From Neobacillus sp. YX16 (lineage in GTDB: Bacteria; Bacillota; Bacilli; Bacillales; Cytobacillaceae): a stretch of DNA of 64,000 bases. A program made the position numbers and the translations under genes. Numbering within the stretch: position 1 is the stretch's first letter; each line of letters opens with the position of its first letter. Location: assembly GCF_030123505.1 (NCBI RefSeq), contig NZ_CP126115.1, positions 1,006,001 to 1,070,000 of the forward strand. Reading direction: 5' to 3'. The notes beneath the pieces were generated by a model, which worked only from the letters and a program-made list of their open reading frames with translations, did not search any database and was not told the origin of the DNA. Positions 37,000 through 44,965 of this stretch are shown here, in pieces.

Positions 37000-38235
37000 T
37001 TAAGCTATATCTTGGAAAGTAGATCTGCTTTTTAATAAGGCGTAAATCCAATGTAAGAGCTTATTTGTACAGGCAATGATCGCTACTCTAAAGGGTTTTC
37101 CTTCTTCTCGTTTCTTATCGTAAAACTCTCGTAGTCTTCTATTGCGTGGAATAATCTCATCAGTCGTTTTCTTTTACGGGATTCCCGAATACCACTTTGA
37201 ACAGCCATATACAAGGCGTGGCGAAGCCTACACGAGCCACGTTTGGTTATTCGGTTTACCGATGCAGTAAACTTTCCTGAAGAGTACACACTAGGATCTA
37301 TTCCAGCGAATGCAACCAACCTCTTGGCACCATTAAACCGATCTATCTCTCCGATTTCAGAAATAATCGTTGCAGCGATTTTTCTCCGATTCCAGGGATA
37401 GATTGAAGGATTTCATATTCTTCAATTTCGCTAGCGAGGGCATCTATTTCATCCGCAATATTGGATAGATGCTCTTGGTATTGAAGAACAATCTTAACCA
37501 AAATTTCAAGGTTGAAAATATGACTATCATAGAGATTGTTTTGAAAAGGATCACGAAGGGCTGCTTCTCTTAACTTCTGTGCTTTTTCCTTTGCCCATGA
37601 CTCCGAACGACTCATACATAATGAAGCTATTGTATCCGTTAACTCTTTTTCACTCACACTTAATACAGCCTTAGAAGTAGGGAACTCTAGTAAAGTAAGC
37701 AATGATACTTTCGAATATAGGCTTCCAAATACACCTCGATACTCTGGAAATACCTGATCGATTAAAGAATGAAGCTGTAACTTTGTTTTCGCTGATATTT
37801 CTGCAATACTCTCTTGTTGTCTTGTGAGATTACGAAGGTTTAAGAGTTGAACTCCACGCTTCTTGTAAGGCTCTAATTCTTCTTTATAATACAATTCACA
37901 AAGGTGATAAGCATCGATTGCATCTGTTTTTACCTTTCTTAGGCTTGAGCTCTTGGCTCTGTGTGAGATAAGAGGATTGACGATAATATAAACATATTTT
38001 TGTTCCTCTAAAAACTGAATAACGGGAATATGATAGTGCCCAGTTGATTCTAAAACGACCGAAGGTTGATGACCACCTGCTGATTTCTCAACTTCTTGAA
38101 GGAAATCTAATAAATTCCCCAAACCCTCAAGATCATGATTAATACTAAAGCTCTTACGGTATGGCTTACCTTTATCTAAAAAAGCTTGTACCTGACTTTC
38201 CCTTTTGATACATCCAGACCAATGACTGGATTCAT
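37000..38235 (-). pseudogene. IS110-family transposase, disrupted by three frameshifts
   Basis: The true start is ATG 38235 (MNPVIGLDVSKG, RBS GGAGGAGATAAAG) and the C-terminus TNKLLHWIYALLKSRSTF ends at 37000. Frame is lost at a G run (38200-38202), an A run (37379-37383) and near 37167-37170, each explained by loss of one base. Both IS110 domains are recognisable: the DEDD nuclease part with VLESTGHYHIPVIQFL and KTDAIDAYHL, and the serine-recombinase-like C-terminal part with LQSIPGIGEK and FAGIDPSVYSSGKF. Restored length would be about 412 aa, normal for the family. Confidence 0.88.
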
Positions 38236-38420
38236 ACTTTATCTCCTCCCTGAAATGCAATATTAGTCGGTATCCCCTAAGGCTTCTTGTAATGTCATAG
38301 GTTCGCTTGTTAAACGGGATCTATGTCCCAACCAGCCTGAAACATGTTTATACAAGTAGGGGGTGAACAGTTTAGCTAACGGGATTGAATCCCACGGGTG
38401 CGACGTTCTACCCCGACTAC
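38236..38420 (-). ncRNA. putative bridge (seek) RNA region of the IS110 element
   Basis: IS110-group elements encode a guide RNA in the non-coding end next to the transposase start; this region has the right position, size and stem-loop content. That it is transcribed, and its guide loops, are inferred from the family and not read directly. With the transposase broken it may be inactive in cis. Confidence 0.35.
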
Positions 38421-39060
38421 CGTAATCATAAGACCATATGAAAAAGGTCAACCAGAAAAATCTGACTAACCTTATATTACGAACGGGTGCAAGAGTTAAA
38501 GATGGGATTGCTGCGGCGATTCTTTTTTGTGGAGCTAACGGGCAGGTGTGCGGCCGAGCATAGGTCGTATCATATAGCGGGTGGGATTCCCGTCGAGTAA
38601 GAACTAGCCATTCGCTCGTAGCGAGTCTTGAAGGACTAAAGGTAACTTTAGTCTTTAAGCGTAGACAGTTAGGTGGCGGGCCGAAAGCCCAAGGGTTGAA
38701 GGGATTGAGCTCCATAATGTTAGAAAATCGAGAGGGCTGATGACATACCTGCGTTCAGAAAGCTACATTTTATCTTTCGTTAATGGCAAGAAGGGTAAAA
38801 CCTCTCTGGGGTCAGAGACCTTGGCACGTTACACATTGATATGATACGGCAACTCGGGAGACCCTACCGGTCTTTTCTTATTTTAATAGAAGAGTATGGT
38901 CTACAAGTGATAAAAAGCGAGGAAACCAAATGCCGTGTAGGGAGTCGGATAGCAGCGTAGTACCAATGAAGTTGGGTAATGCCGATGGAGGAAAGGCTAG
39001 CTACCAGTTATCACCCTTACTAGGGACACATTTACTACACACAGAGGTAGGTATAAATAA

Positions 39061-40389
39061 ATGGAAACAAAACTACTAAGGATAGCAGAATTAGCAAAAT
39101 CTAATCCTAAAATGAAATTTACATCTCTTGCACATCTTTTAGATAAGGAAGCATTAATTCAATGCCATCTTGAACTACCCAATAAGAAGGCAACTGGGAT
39201 TAACGGTACTACTAAAGAGCAATACGATGAAAGTTTAGAAGAAAACATAGAGGACTTAGTAAGTAGGCTCAAAAGCAAAAGTTATCGTCCTGTTCCAGTA
39301 AGACGAATGTATATCCCAAAGCTCAACTCAAACAAGATGAGACCATTGGGAATACCGGAACAAGAAGATAAAATTGTTCAAAAAGGCATTACGAAAATAC
39401 TAAATGCCATCTATGAAAATGACTTTCTAGACTGCTCATTTGGGTTCCGTCCAAATAGAAACTGCCACGATGCACTGAAAATACTGAATCATTATATTGA
39501 GAAGAGAGCAATAAGCTATGTAGTAGATGTAGATATTAAAGGCTTCTTTGATAACGTTGACCACAAATGGATGATGGAATTCTTGAAACTCCGAATCACT
39601 GACACTAACCTACTGAGACTAATCAGCAGGTTTCTTAAAGGTGGATACATGGAGGAAGGTAAGAAATACAAGACAGACAATGGTACACCGCAAGGTGGAG
39701 TGATATCTCCGATATTAGCCAATGTCTATCTCCATTACGTTCTTGATCTATGGTTTGAAAAAGTGGTTAAGAAACAATGTAAAGGCCAGGCGTATATAGT
39801 AAGATACGCAGATGATTTTGTTTGTTGTTTTCAGAATAAAAGTGAAGCCGAGCAATTCTTTCATTCATTAAAAGCGAGATTAAAGAAATTTAACCTAGAA
39901 ATAGCCGAGGATAAAACTAAAATAATTCCCTTCGGACGGTTTGCGGAGAAGAATGCAAAACGTGACGGAATTGGCAAACCGGGTACCTTCGACTTCCTTG
40001 GATTTACTCACTATTGTGGGATAAGTAAGCACGGGAAATTCCGAGTAAAGCGGAAAACGAGCAGGAAGAAAGTCCAAGGCAAACTAAAAGGAACTAAAGA
40101 ATGGCTGAAGAATAATAGGAATAAAGATATTCATATGATTATGGATAGATTTAAACGCTCACTAATAGGTTACTACAACTATTATTGCATCACAGATAAT
40201 ACCCAAACTGTTAACAACTTTAAAGAGAAAATCGAATGCTTACTATACAAATGGCTAAACAGAAGAAGCCAAAGGAAATCCTTTACTTGGGACAAATTCA
40301 GGCTCTTTCTTAATAAATATCCACTACCTTCACCAAGAATCAAAGTGAATATTTATGATTTAAGAAAAGAAATTAGCTATATTCTGTGA
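39061..40389 (+). CDS. ltrA: group II intron reverse transcriptase/maturase
   Basis: 442 aa. RT domain with RPLGIPEQEDKIVQ (RT2-like), CSFGFRPNRNCHDAL, VVDVDIKGFFDNVDH, NGTPQGGVISPILANVYLH and the catalytic YADD (VRYADDFVCCF). Then comes the X/maturase region (FDFLGFTHYC to the C-terminus RKEISYIL). No HNH endonuclease domain is present, which points to a short-ORF intron class. The frame is intact, so splicing and mobility are possible. Confidence 0.95.
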   Translation: METKLLRIAELAKSNPKMKFTSLAHLLDKEALIQCHLELPNKKATGINGTTKEQYDESLEENIEDLVSRLKSKSYRPVPVRRMYIPKLNSNKMRPLGIPEQEDKIVQKGITKILNAIYENDFLDCSFGFRPNRNCHDALKILNHYIEKRAISYVVDVDIKGFFDNVDHKWMMEFLKLRITDTNLLRLISRFLKGGYMEEGKKYKTDNGTPQGGVISPILANVYLHYVLDLWFEKVVKKQCKGQAYIVRYADDFVCCFQNKSEAEQFFHSLKARLKKFNLEIAEDKTKIIPFGRFAEKNAKRDGIGKPGTFDFLGFTHYCGISKHGKFRVKRKTSRKKVQGKLKGTKEWLKNNRNKDIHMIMDRFKRSLIGYYNYYCITDNTQTVNNFKEKIECLLYKWLNRRSQRKSFTWDKFRLFLNKYPLPSPRIKVNIYDLRKEISYIL

Positions 40390-40403
40390 ATGATAATTTG
40401 GAG

Positions 40404-40491
40404 GAGCCGTGTGCGTTAATAGCGCAAGCACGGTTCTGTGAGGGGAGGAACACAATCTACCGTAAGGTAGAGAGGTTCCTTTCTACTCGAC
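40404..40491 (+). ncRNA. group II intron domains V and VI
   Basis: Domain V hairpin GAGCCGTGTGCG ... CGCAAGCACGGTTC (40404-40437) contains the catalytic AGC triad region and the two-base bulge. Domain VI (about 40440-40491) has an AGGAAC/GTTCCT outer stem that should carry the branch-point A. Confidence 0.85.
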
Positions 40492-40522
40492 TAGTGAAAG
40501 CTTAAAAGAACGGAGGAATGCT

Positions 40523-41461
40523 ATGGAAATGGTAATTCGTGATATGGTTATAGAAGATGACTCGCCGAGTGTTTTGCAAATAATAAACCAATTTAATAAT
40601 GAACCCATTAGTTTAGAGACTTTCAAAAATAATCACAATACCTATAATCATTCTCCAATTATAAAGCGGGTTGTACTTGAGCTTAATAAACGAATCATTG
40701 GTTTTGGTTTTGTTGTTAGTGAAACACCTAACATTCCTCCTGGTTTCCTCTTTGAAAAAATCTTTGTAGATAAGCATTATCAGAGCCAAGGATTTGGAAG
40801 AATAATTGAATCGGTTCTTTGGAGTTCTGTAATAGATGCCAAACCCCTTGGAATACAGTCCATTATAAATGAAGGCGATTTAAAATCTAAAAAGTGGGCA
40901 GAAAAGTATGCATTTATTGTAAAGGAAGTCCAGTTTGAGTCGGTACTTGATTTATCTACTCATTCTCTTACAAGGATAGAAGACAAGTTAAATCAGCACG
41001 AGAAAAATGGTCTAACATTCAAAACTATGAAGCATTATCCAGGAGATGAACATTTTGAACTGTTATGCGAATTGTTTAGAACTTTACTAAAGGATTCTCC
41101 TGATTGCAATGGAACTGAAATGGGAAAGGATATGGCAGTGTCTTTATTAAAAACCTTCAAAGAAGAAAATATTATCCTCGCCATTATCGATAATCGTTGG
41201 ATAGGGATGACTGTTTTGTTTAATAGAAATAAAAATGAGATTTACAATTTTTTCACAGGAACTATTGAGGAAATGCGTGGAAATGGCATTGCAACAGCAT
41301 TAAAATTAAAAGCTATTTCAAAATCCATTCCTATGGGATATATTCGTATGCGAACAAATAACTTATCCACCAATTACCCGATGTTATCTGTAAATAAAAA
41401 ACTAGGATTTGTTCAACATCCTGGAAAATTGATCCTAACAAAACAACTTGTTTGGAGTTAA
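40523..41461 (+). CDS. tandem GNAT-domain acetyltransferase
   Basis: 312 aa, RBS ACGGAGG. Two GNAT domains: the first with KIFVDKHYQSQGFGRIIESVLW (acetyl-CoA loop QGFGR), the second with GTIEEMRGNGIATALKLKAIS (RGNGIA). Two-domain GNATs often modify small molecules; the substrate is unknown. The intron ends about 30 bp upstream, so its promoter may have been affected by that insertion. Confidence 0.85.
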   Translation: MEMVIRDMVIEDDSPSVLQIINQFNNEPISLETFKNNHNTYNHSPIIKRVVLELNKRIIGFGFVVSETPNIPPGFLFEKIFVDKHYQSQGFGRIIESVLWSSVIDAKPLGIQSIINEGDLKSKKWAEKYAFIVKEVQFESVLDLSTHSLTRIEDKLNQHEKNGLTFKTMKHYPGDEHFELLCELFRTLLKDSPDCNGTEMGKDMAVSLLKTFKEENIILAIIDNRWIGMTVLFNRNKNEIYNFFTGTIEEMRGNGIATALKLKAISKSIPMGYIRMRTNNLSTNYPMLSVNKKLGFVQHPGKLILTKQLVWS

Positions 41462-41478
41462 TATTTTGGTAAACGAGG

Positions 41479-41508
41479 GCGATTGTTCAATAAGAGCAAT
41501 CGCTTTTT
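41479..41508 (+). terminator. terminator of the tandem GNAT gene
   Basis: GCGATTG/CAATCGC stem (41479-41485 with 41497-41503) followed by five T. Confidence 0.75.
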
Positions 41509-41596
41509 CACTAACTAGCAGGATAGTTGAAATAAGAAGAGGTTATGTTGTGGAATGATTTATCATAAGTAGTAAATTTTAATTAGGGGATTTTTT

Positions 41597-41791
41597 ATGA
41601 CAACAAGAAACAAAAGTGCATCTAAACTTTTCTTTGCAGTATCAATATTTCTTCTTTTATTCGTTATTTATGATTACTTAACGGAATGTATTGGATGTGT
41701 GAAAATTGATTTACGATATTTTCTTATCTCTTTATTTATAGCTTTAGTTTTATATATTACTATCAAAAAATTTTTAAAAAATAATGATTAA
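41597..41791 (+). CDS. small two-helix membrane protein, 64 aa
   Basis: Start ATG 41597 after RBS TAGGGGA. Two hydrophobic helices (LFFAVSIFLLLFVIYDYL and YFLISLFIALVLYITI) are joined by a short loop with two cysteines (ECIGC). Not recognised; a real gene by its RBS and composition. A short T-run hairpin follows near 41808-41845. Confidence 0.65.
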   Translation: MTTRNKSASKLFFAVSIFLLLFVIYDYLTECIGCVKIDLRYFLISLFIALVLYITIKKFLKNND

Positions 41792-42191
41792 GTTCTTCAA
41801 TTAACGGGGGCGATACTTCAAGAAGGAGGTCGTCTTTTTCTTTTTGCAAGAAAGATTGTGAAATGATGTACTTAAACTATCGGGGGAGGTTAATATAAAA
41901 AGGATTTTTGATTGAAAGTGAAGAATATTAAATAAATCCATCTAAAATTTTTAGAGGATAAATCAAAAAATAATATGATTCGGGTAGAGGTAAAAGTCGA
42001 TTATCAATTATCTTTCATCATTCATCAACATTATTAAATGTTGGGGAGGTGAAAATCATTTTTAAGATTTCCGCACACAGAATAAGGGGTTACCGTTGAG
42101 AATAGGGATATGAAAAAATAGGTTAAAATGCAGTATGTACGCCATTATGTTCATTTTGCATTTTAGCTTGTAACGACAAGGAGTTGAAATT
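41792..42191. other. intergenic region, no gene found
   Basis: 400 bp. Apart from a weak terminator-like hairpin near its start and the RBS AAGGAG of the peptidase gene at its end, nothing is seen. An RBS-like GGGGAGGTG at about 42042 precedes only a 14-codon frame, perhaps the relic of a removed gene. Confidence 0.5.
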
Positions 42192-42860
42192 ATGAAATTA
42201 CTACTTACATCTGCAGGCATCAATAACAAAAGCATACATGACGCGCTGGTTGACATGCTGGGCAAGCCAATCGCCCACTCCAACGCCCTGTGCATCCCCA
42301 CCGCGATGTACGGACACCCCTGGGTCGGCCCCGGCGTCAAAGCCTGGCAGTTCATCAGCGGGAAAGAAGAGAATCCCATGGTCGACCTGGGCTGGAAGTC
42401 CGTCGGCGTTTTGGAGCTCACAGCGCTGCCAAGCATCGACGAAGACCGCTGGGTGCCGCTGGTCCAGGAGACGGACGTCCTGCTGGTGTCGGACGGCGAC
42501 TCCCTCTACCTGTGCCATTGGATGCGGCAATCCGGGCTGGCAGACCTCTTGCCGTCGCTGCACGCAGTCTATGTGGGAATGAGTGCTGGGAGCATGGTGA
42601 TGGCACCTAACATCGGGGACTTCTTCGTTGGCTGGAATCCACCCAACGGTGGTGATGAAACGCTGGGACTTGTCGATTTTGCAATGTTCCCGCATTTGGA
42701 TCACGAGATGCTGCCGTATAACACGATGGCTAATGCAGAGAGATGGGCCGCCGGGATGCAGGGGTCGGCGTATGCAATTGATGATCAAACCGCCATCAAA
42801 GTGATCGATGGAGAGGTCGAAGTTGTCTCCGAAGGGCATTGGAAACTGTTTTCGCACTGA
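42192..42860 (+). CDS. peptidase E (S51) family, GC-rich, probably transferred
   Basis: 222 aa. S51 features: LLTSAGI at the start, DVLLVSDGDSLYL, and the nucleophile elbow YVGMSAGSMV. The family cuts Asp-X dipeptides or cyanophycin-type bonds. GC is strikingly high in the first two thirds: 38 of 60 bases at 42241-42300 and 41 of 60 at 42421-42480, against 29 of 60 at 42781-42840. This points to origin from a GC-rich donor, or to a chimera. Confidence 0.85.
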   Translation: MKLLLTSAGINNKSIHDALVDMLGKPIAHSNALCIPTAMYGHPWVGPGVKAWQFISGKEENPMVDLGWKSVGVLELTALPSIDEDRWVPLVQETDVLLVSDGDSLYLCHWMRQSGLADLLPSLHAVYVGMSAGSMVMAPNIGDFFVGWNPPNGGDETLGLVDFAMFPHLDHEMLPYNTMANAERWAAGMQGSAYAIDDQTAIKVIDGEVEVVSEGHWKLFSH

Positions 42861-43114
42861 TATTACTCCACCGCTAAAACATATCAAAAAACGTAGGCGA
42901 TATTCTTGTGATAAAAATATGATTTCACTTGACTGGGTCATGGCTTCAACCAGCATCAACAGATGAAGTGCTGGCCATTGCTTGATAACTTTGGGTCAAA
43001 GAATCTTGATGATATAGGGAAACAGTAGAAGTGTTCTAATTCAAGGTAAAAGCAGAGTGAGACGTTAAACTGGTGTGCACCCAATTTAAGCTTTAATGAA
43101 GTAGTAAGATATGC

Positions 43115-43151
43115 CTAACGGAGTCAGACCATACAGGTTCCGTTAGTTTTT
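43115..43151 (+). terminator. intrinsic terminator
   Basis: CTAACGGA (43115-43122) pairs with TCCGTTAG (43139-43146), followed by five T. Probably ends the peptidase E transcript. Confidence 0.7.
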
Positions 43152-43153
43152 GT

Positions 43154-43218
43154 AAAACCACGGGTTTCCACACTCCACATACACTCTGGATATGTGGAGT
43201 GTGGAAACCCGTGGTTTT
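43154..43218. repeat. 28-bp perfect inverted repeat with 9-nt loop
   Basis: 43154-43181 and 43191-43218 are exact reverse complements, beginning AAAACCACGGGTTTCC. It starts 3 nt after the preceding terminator. It is far longer and more perfect than a terminator needs to be. Confidence 0.95.
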
Positions 43219-43433
43219 AATACATAGTTAGCTTGGTCAATAAAAATCCTTATTGGATTTTGAAAGATTGTAAAATTTTACACTAAAACAAACGGGTGCT
43301 TTTCTTAAAGATCTGGCAGTGCATATGCAGCCTTTTTTTTTTGGACTAACGGAGCAGGGTAGTTTCTTCCCTAACTATTTAAGGTTTGTCCTTCAAAACA
43401 GAATCCGTTACCTCCAATAGGCGTTTTTCTATT

Positions 43434-44081
43434 TCATATAACAAAGTAAAATACACATAAAAAGTGTGACAAACTTCCAAGCATGATAAAAATGTGGAAG
43501 ATCTCATGAAAGCCCATGTATTTGGATTGAAGGAATTTTGGCTTTGCCCCGTAAATAACTCCACCAATTGTATAAAAAATTCCTCCGAGAACTAATAAAA
43601 ATAACCCCAACCTATCCATGCTTCCTGCTAGTGGCGAGAACACAAATACAATCATCCAGCCCATAACAATATACAATGCAGTAGAAATCCAGCGTGGACA
43701 ATTAAACCAGACCATTTTAAAAACAACTCCACTTAATGCTACGGCTGCAATGATAGAGAATAGAATATTTCCGGTTGTTCCATTTAAACTAATAAAGCAA
43801 AAAGGCGTATAGGTGCCGGCAATTAATATAAAAATCATCGAATGATCAAGCCGCCTTAAAAAAGCAATCACATGATCTCTAGCTATTACCATATGGTAGG
43901 TGGCCGAAGCAGAATAAAGAAGTATCATGCTGACTCCGAAAATGATGACGGCAGTAATCGCCATCGTTGACGAGGTCGTACTCGACACTTTGATTACCAT
44001 TGCAAGAAGCCCTACAAAAGATAACAGCGCTCCAGTCAAATGAGTCAGTCCATTAATTGGTTCTCGAATAAAATTACTCAT
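43434..44081 (-). CDS. hemolysin III family (PAQR-type) membrane protein
   Basis: 215 aa, seven membrane helices. Conserved residues of the family: NGLTHLTGA at the start, YSASATYH, RLDHSMIFILIAGTYTPF and the C-terminal HEIFHIFIMLGSLSHF (putative zinc histidines). In Bacillus the YplQ/YqfA type has no proven haemolytic role. RBS GGAGGGAAT on the minus strand. Confidence 0.93.
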   Translation of the reverse strand: MSNFIREPINGLTHLTGALLSFVGLLAMVIKVSSTTSSTMAITAVIIFGVSMILLYSASATYHMVIARDHVIAFLRRLDHSMIFILIAGTYTPFCFISLNGTTGNILFSIIAAVALSGVVFKMVWFNCPRWISTALYIVMGWMIVFVFSPLAGSMDRLGLFLLVLGGIFYTIGGVIYGAKPKFLQSKYMGFHEIFHIFIMLGSLSHFLCVFYFVI

Positions 44082-44209
44082 AATTCCCTCCTGATTACAA
44101 CATGTAGTTTTAATAACTACTTATAATGATACCTCCAATACATTATCTAGTCAATGTTAAATTGTTACGATATAATGTTAATCAGATATCATTAAAAAAG
44201 GGGTTTATT

Positions 44210-44803
44210 ATGATGGAAAAAATCCATGAAATTATTGAAAAGATTGGTCTTCATACCAACATGACGCTAGATGAAATACCGAATATTGATTTATATATGG
44301 ACCAAGTCATTCAGTTATTTGAGAACAAATTTGGAGATTTGAAGAGAAACGATGAGGAAAAGGTTCTTACCAAAACGATGATCAATAACTATGCAAAAGG
44401 AAAGCTTATCTTTCCAATAAAAAATAAGAAGTATTCCAAAGAACATTTACTATTGATGAGTTTAATTTATCAGCTAAAAGGGGCTCTTTCGATTAACGAT
44501 ATTCAGGTAACGCTTGATGGAATTAACAAAAGAATTACCAATGAGGATATCGAGTTAGACTCATTCTATAATAGTTATTTGACTCTATCACATAAGAATG
44601 CCACAGATTTCAACATGGATATTGAAGATCGCATTAAGGATATAAAGGAGGAAGTAACAAAAATGGAGGATAAGCACTCACCTTACCTTGAGCAGGTGCT
44701 AATGATATCTTCACTTGTACATATGAGTAATTTGTATCGAAAAGTCGCAGAAAAGCTGGTTGACGAAATCGTTATAGAAAAAGAAGCAAAGCGCCACCGC
44801 TGA
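44210..44803 (+). CDS. DUF1836 domain protein
   Basis: 197 aa from ATG 44210 (RBS AAAGGGG); a longer frame from 44126 has no RBS. The DUF1836 region covers about residues 10-110 (MTLDEIPNIDLYMDQVIQLFE, then LTKTMINNYAKGKLIFPIKNKKYSKEHLLLMSLIYQLKG), which looks like a MerR-like winged helix. Possibly a DNA-binding regulator; function not established. The stop codon lies inside a long hairpin. Confidence 0.85.
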   Translation: MMEKIHEIIEKIGLHTNMTLDEIPNIDLYMDQVIQLFENKFGDLKRNDEEKVLTKTMINNYAKGKLIFPIKNKKYSKEHLLLMSLIYQLKGALSINDIQVTLDGINKRITNEDIELDSFYNSYLTLSHKNATDFNMDIEDRIKDIKEEVTKMEDKHSPYLEQVLMISSLVHMSNLYRKVAEKLVDEIVIEKEAKRHR

Positions 44804-44833
44804 TTGACAGTTTTCAATCAGCGGTGGCGCTTT
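44788..44833. terminator. 20-bp perfect hairpin at the end of the DUF1836 gene
   Basis: 44788-44807 and 44814-44833 are exact reverse complements with a 6-nt loop. The left arm contains the last codons and the stop. A/T ends suggest termination in both directions, though the T-run is only three. Confidence 0.75.
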
Positions 44834-44888
44834 AATGAATTGAAATGTTGGAGATTTTTTTCAAAAGTTATAAAAATGGTGAAAATTA

Positions 44889-44936
44889 TTTACAATAAAA
44901 TGTAGATGTGTTATATTTCTTTTGTAAACGTTACCA
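44889..44936 (+). promoter_or_regulatory. promoter of the sialic-acid cluster with cre-like operator
   Basis: -35 TTTACA (44889-44894), 17-nt spacer, -10 TATATT (44912-44917). At 44923-44936 TGTAAACGTTACCA differs from the CcpA cre consensus at one position. It sits at the likely transcription start, a position typical of carbon catabolite repression. A LacI-family or RpiR site is the alternative reading. Confidence 0.7.
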
Positions 44937-44965
44937 TTAAAATTCATTTCAGGTGGGGAAGAAAA

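Larger units (their letters stand above)
37000..38450 (-). mobile_element. IS110-family insertion sequence, decayed; outer ends approximate
   Basis: Contains the broken transposase and about 160-200 bp of non-coding DNA upstream of it (38236 to roughly 38400-38450). IS110 elements lack terminal inverted repeats, so the ends cannot be set from one copy. The upstream part folds into several small stems (GGGATTCAATCCC, GGGACATAGATCCC on the minus strand). Confidence 0.65.
38546..40491 (+). mobile_element. group II intron with intron-encoded reverse transcriptase
   Basis: The 5' end fits GTGYG (GTGTGCGGCCGAGC at 38546). Domain I includes a perfect 8-bp stem capped by a GTAA tetraloop (38634-38653). 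The maturase lies in domain IV, domain V is at 40404-40437, and the 3' end is near 40491 (ends in AC, fitting AY). About 1.95 kb. Left flank GCTAACGGGCAG and right flank TAGTGAAAG resemble a motif found uninterrupted elsewhere in the window. The exact ends are uncertain by a few bases. Confidence 0.85.
42861..43433. other. intergenic region with two hairpins and a dispersed motif
   Basis: No gene. It contains a terminator (43115-43151), a 28-bp perfect hairpin (43154-43218) and, at 43343-43365, a copy of the GACTAACGGAGCAGGGTAG motif. The decayed look is consistent with an insertion boundary near the transferred peptidase. Confidence 0.6.

Noticed and set aside
38263..38715. 150-aa minus-strand frame across the intron 5' end
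   Set aside because: It crosses the IS110 leader and the antisense of intron domain I, has no RBS and no recognisable protein.
42201..42959. 252-aa minus-strand frame opposite peptidase E
   Set aside because: It is a shadow created by high GC; the plus-strand frame has S51 motifs and an RBS.
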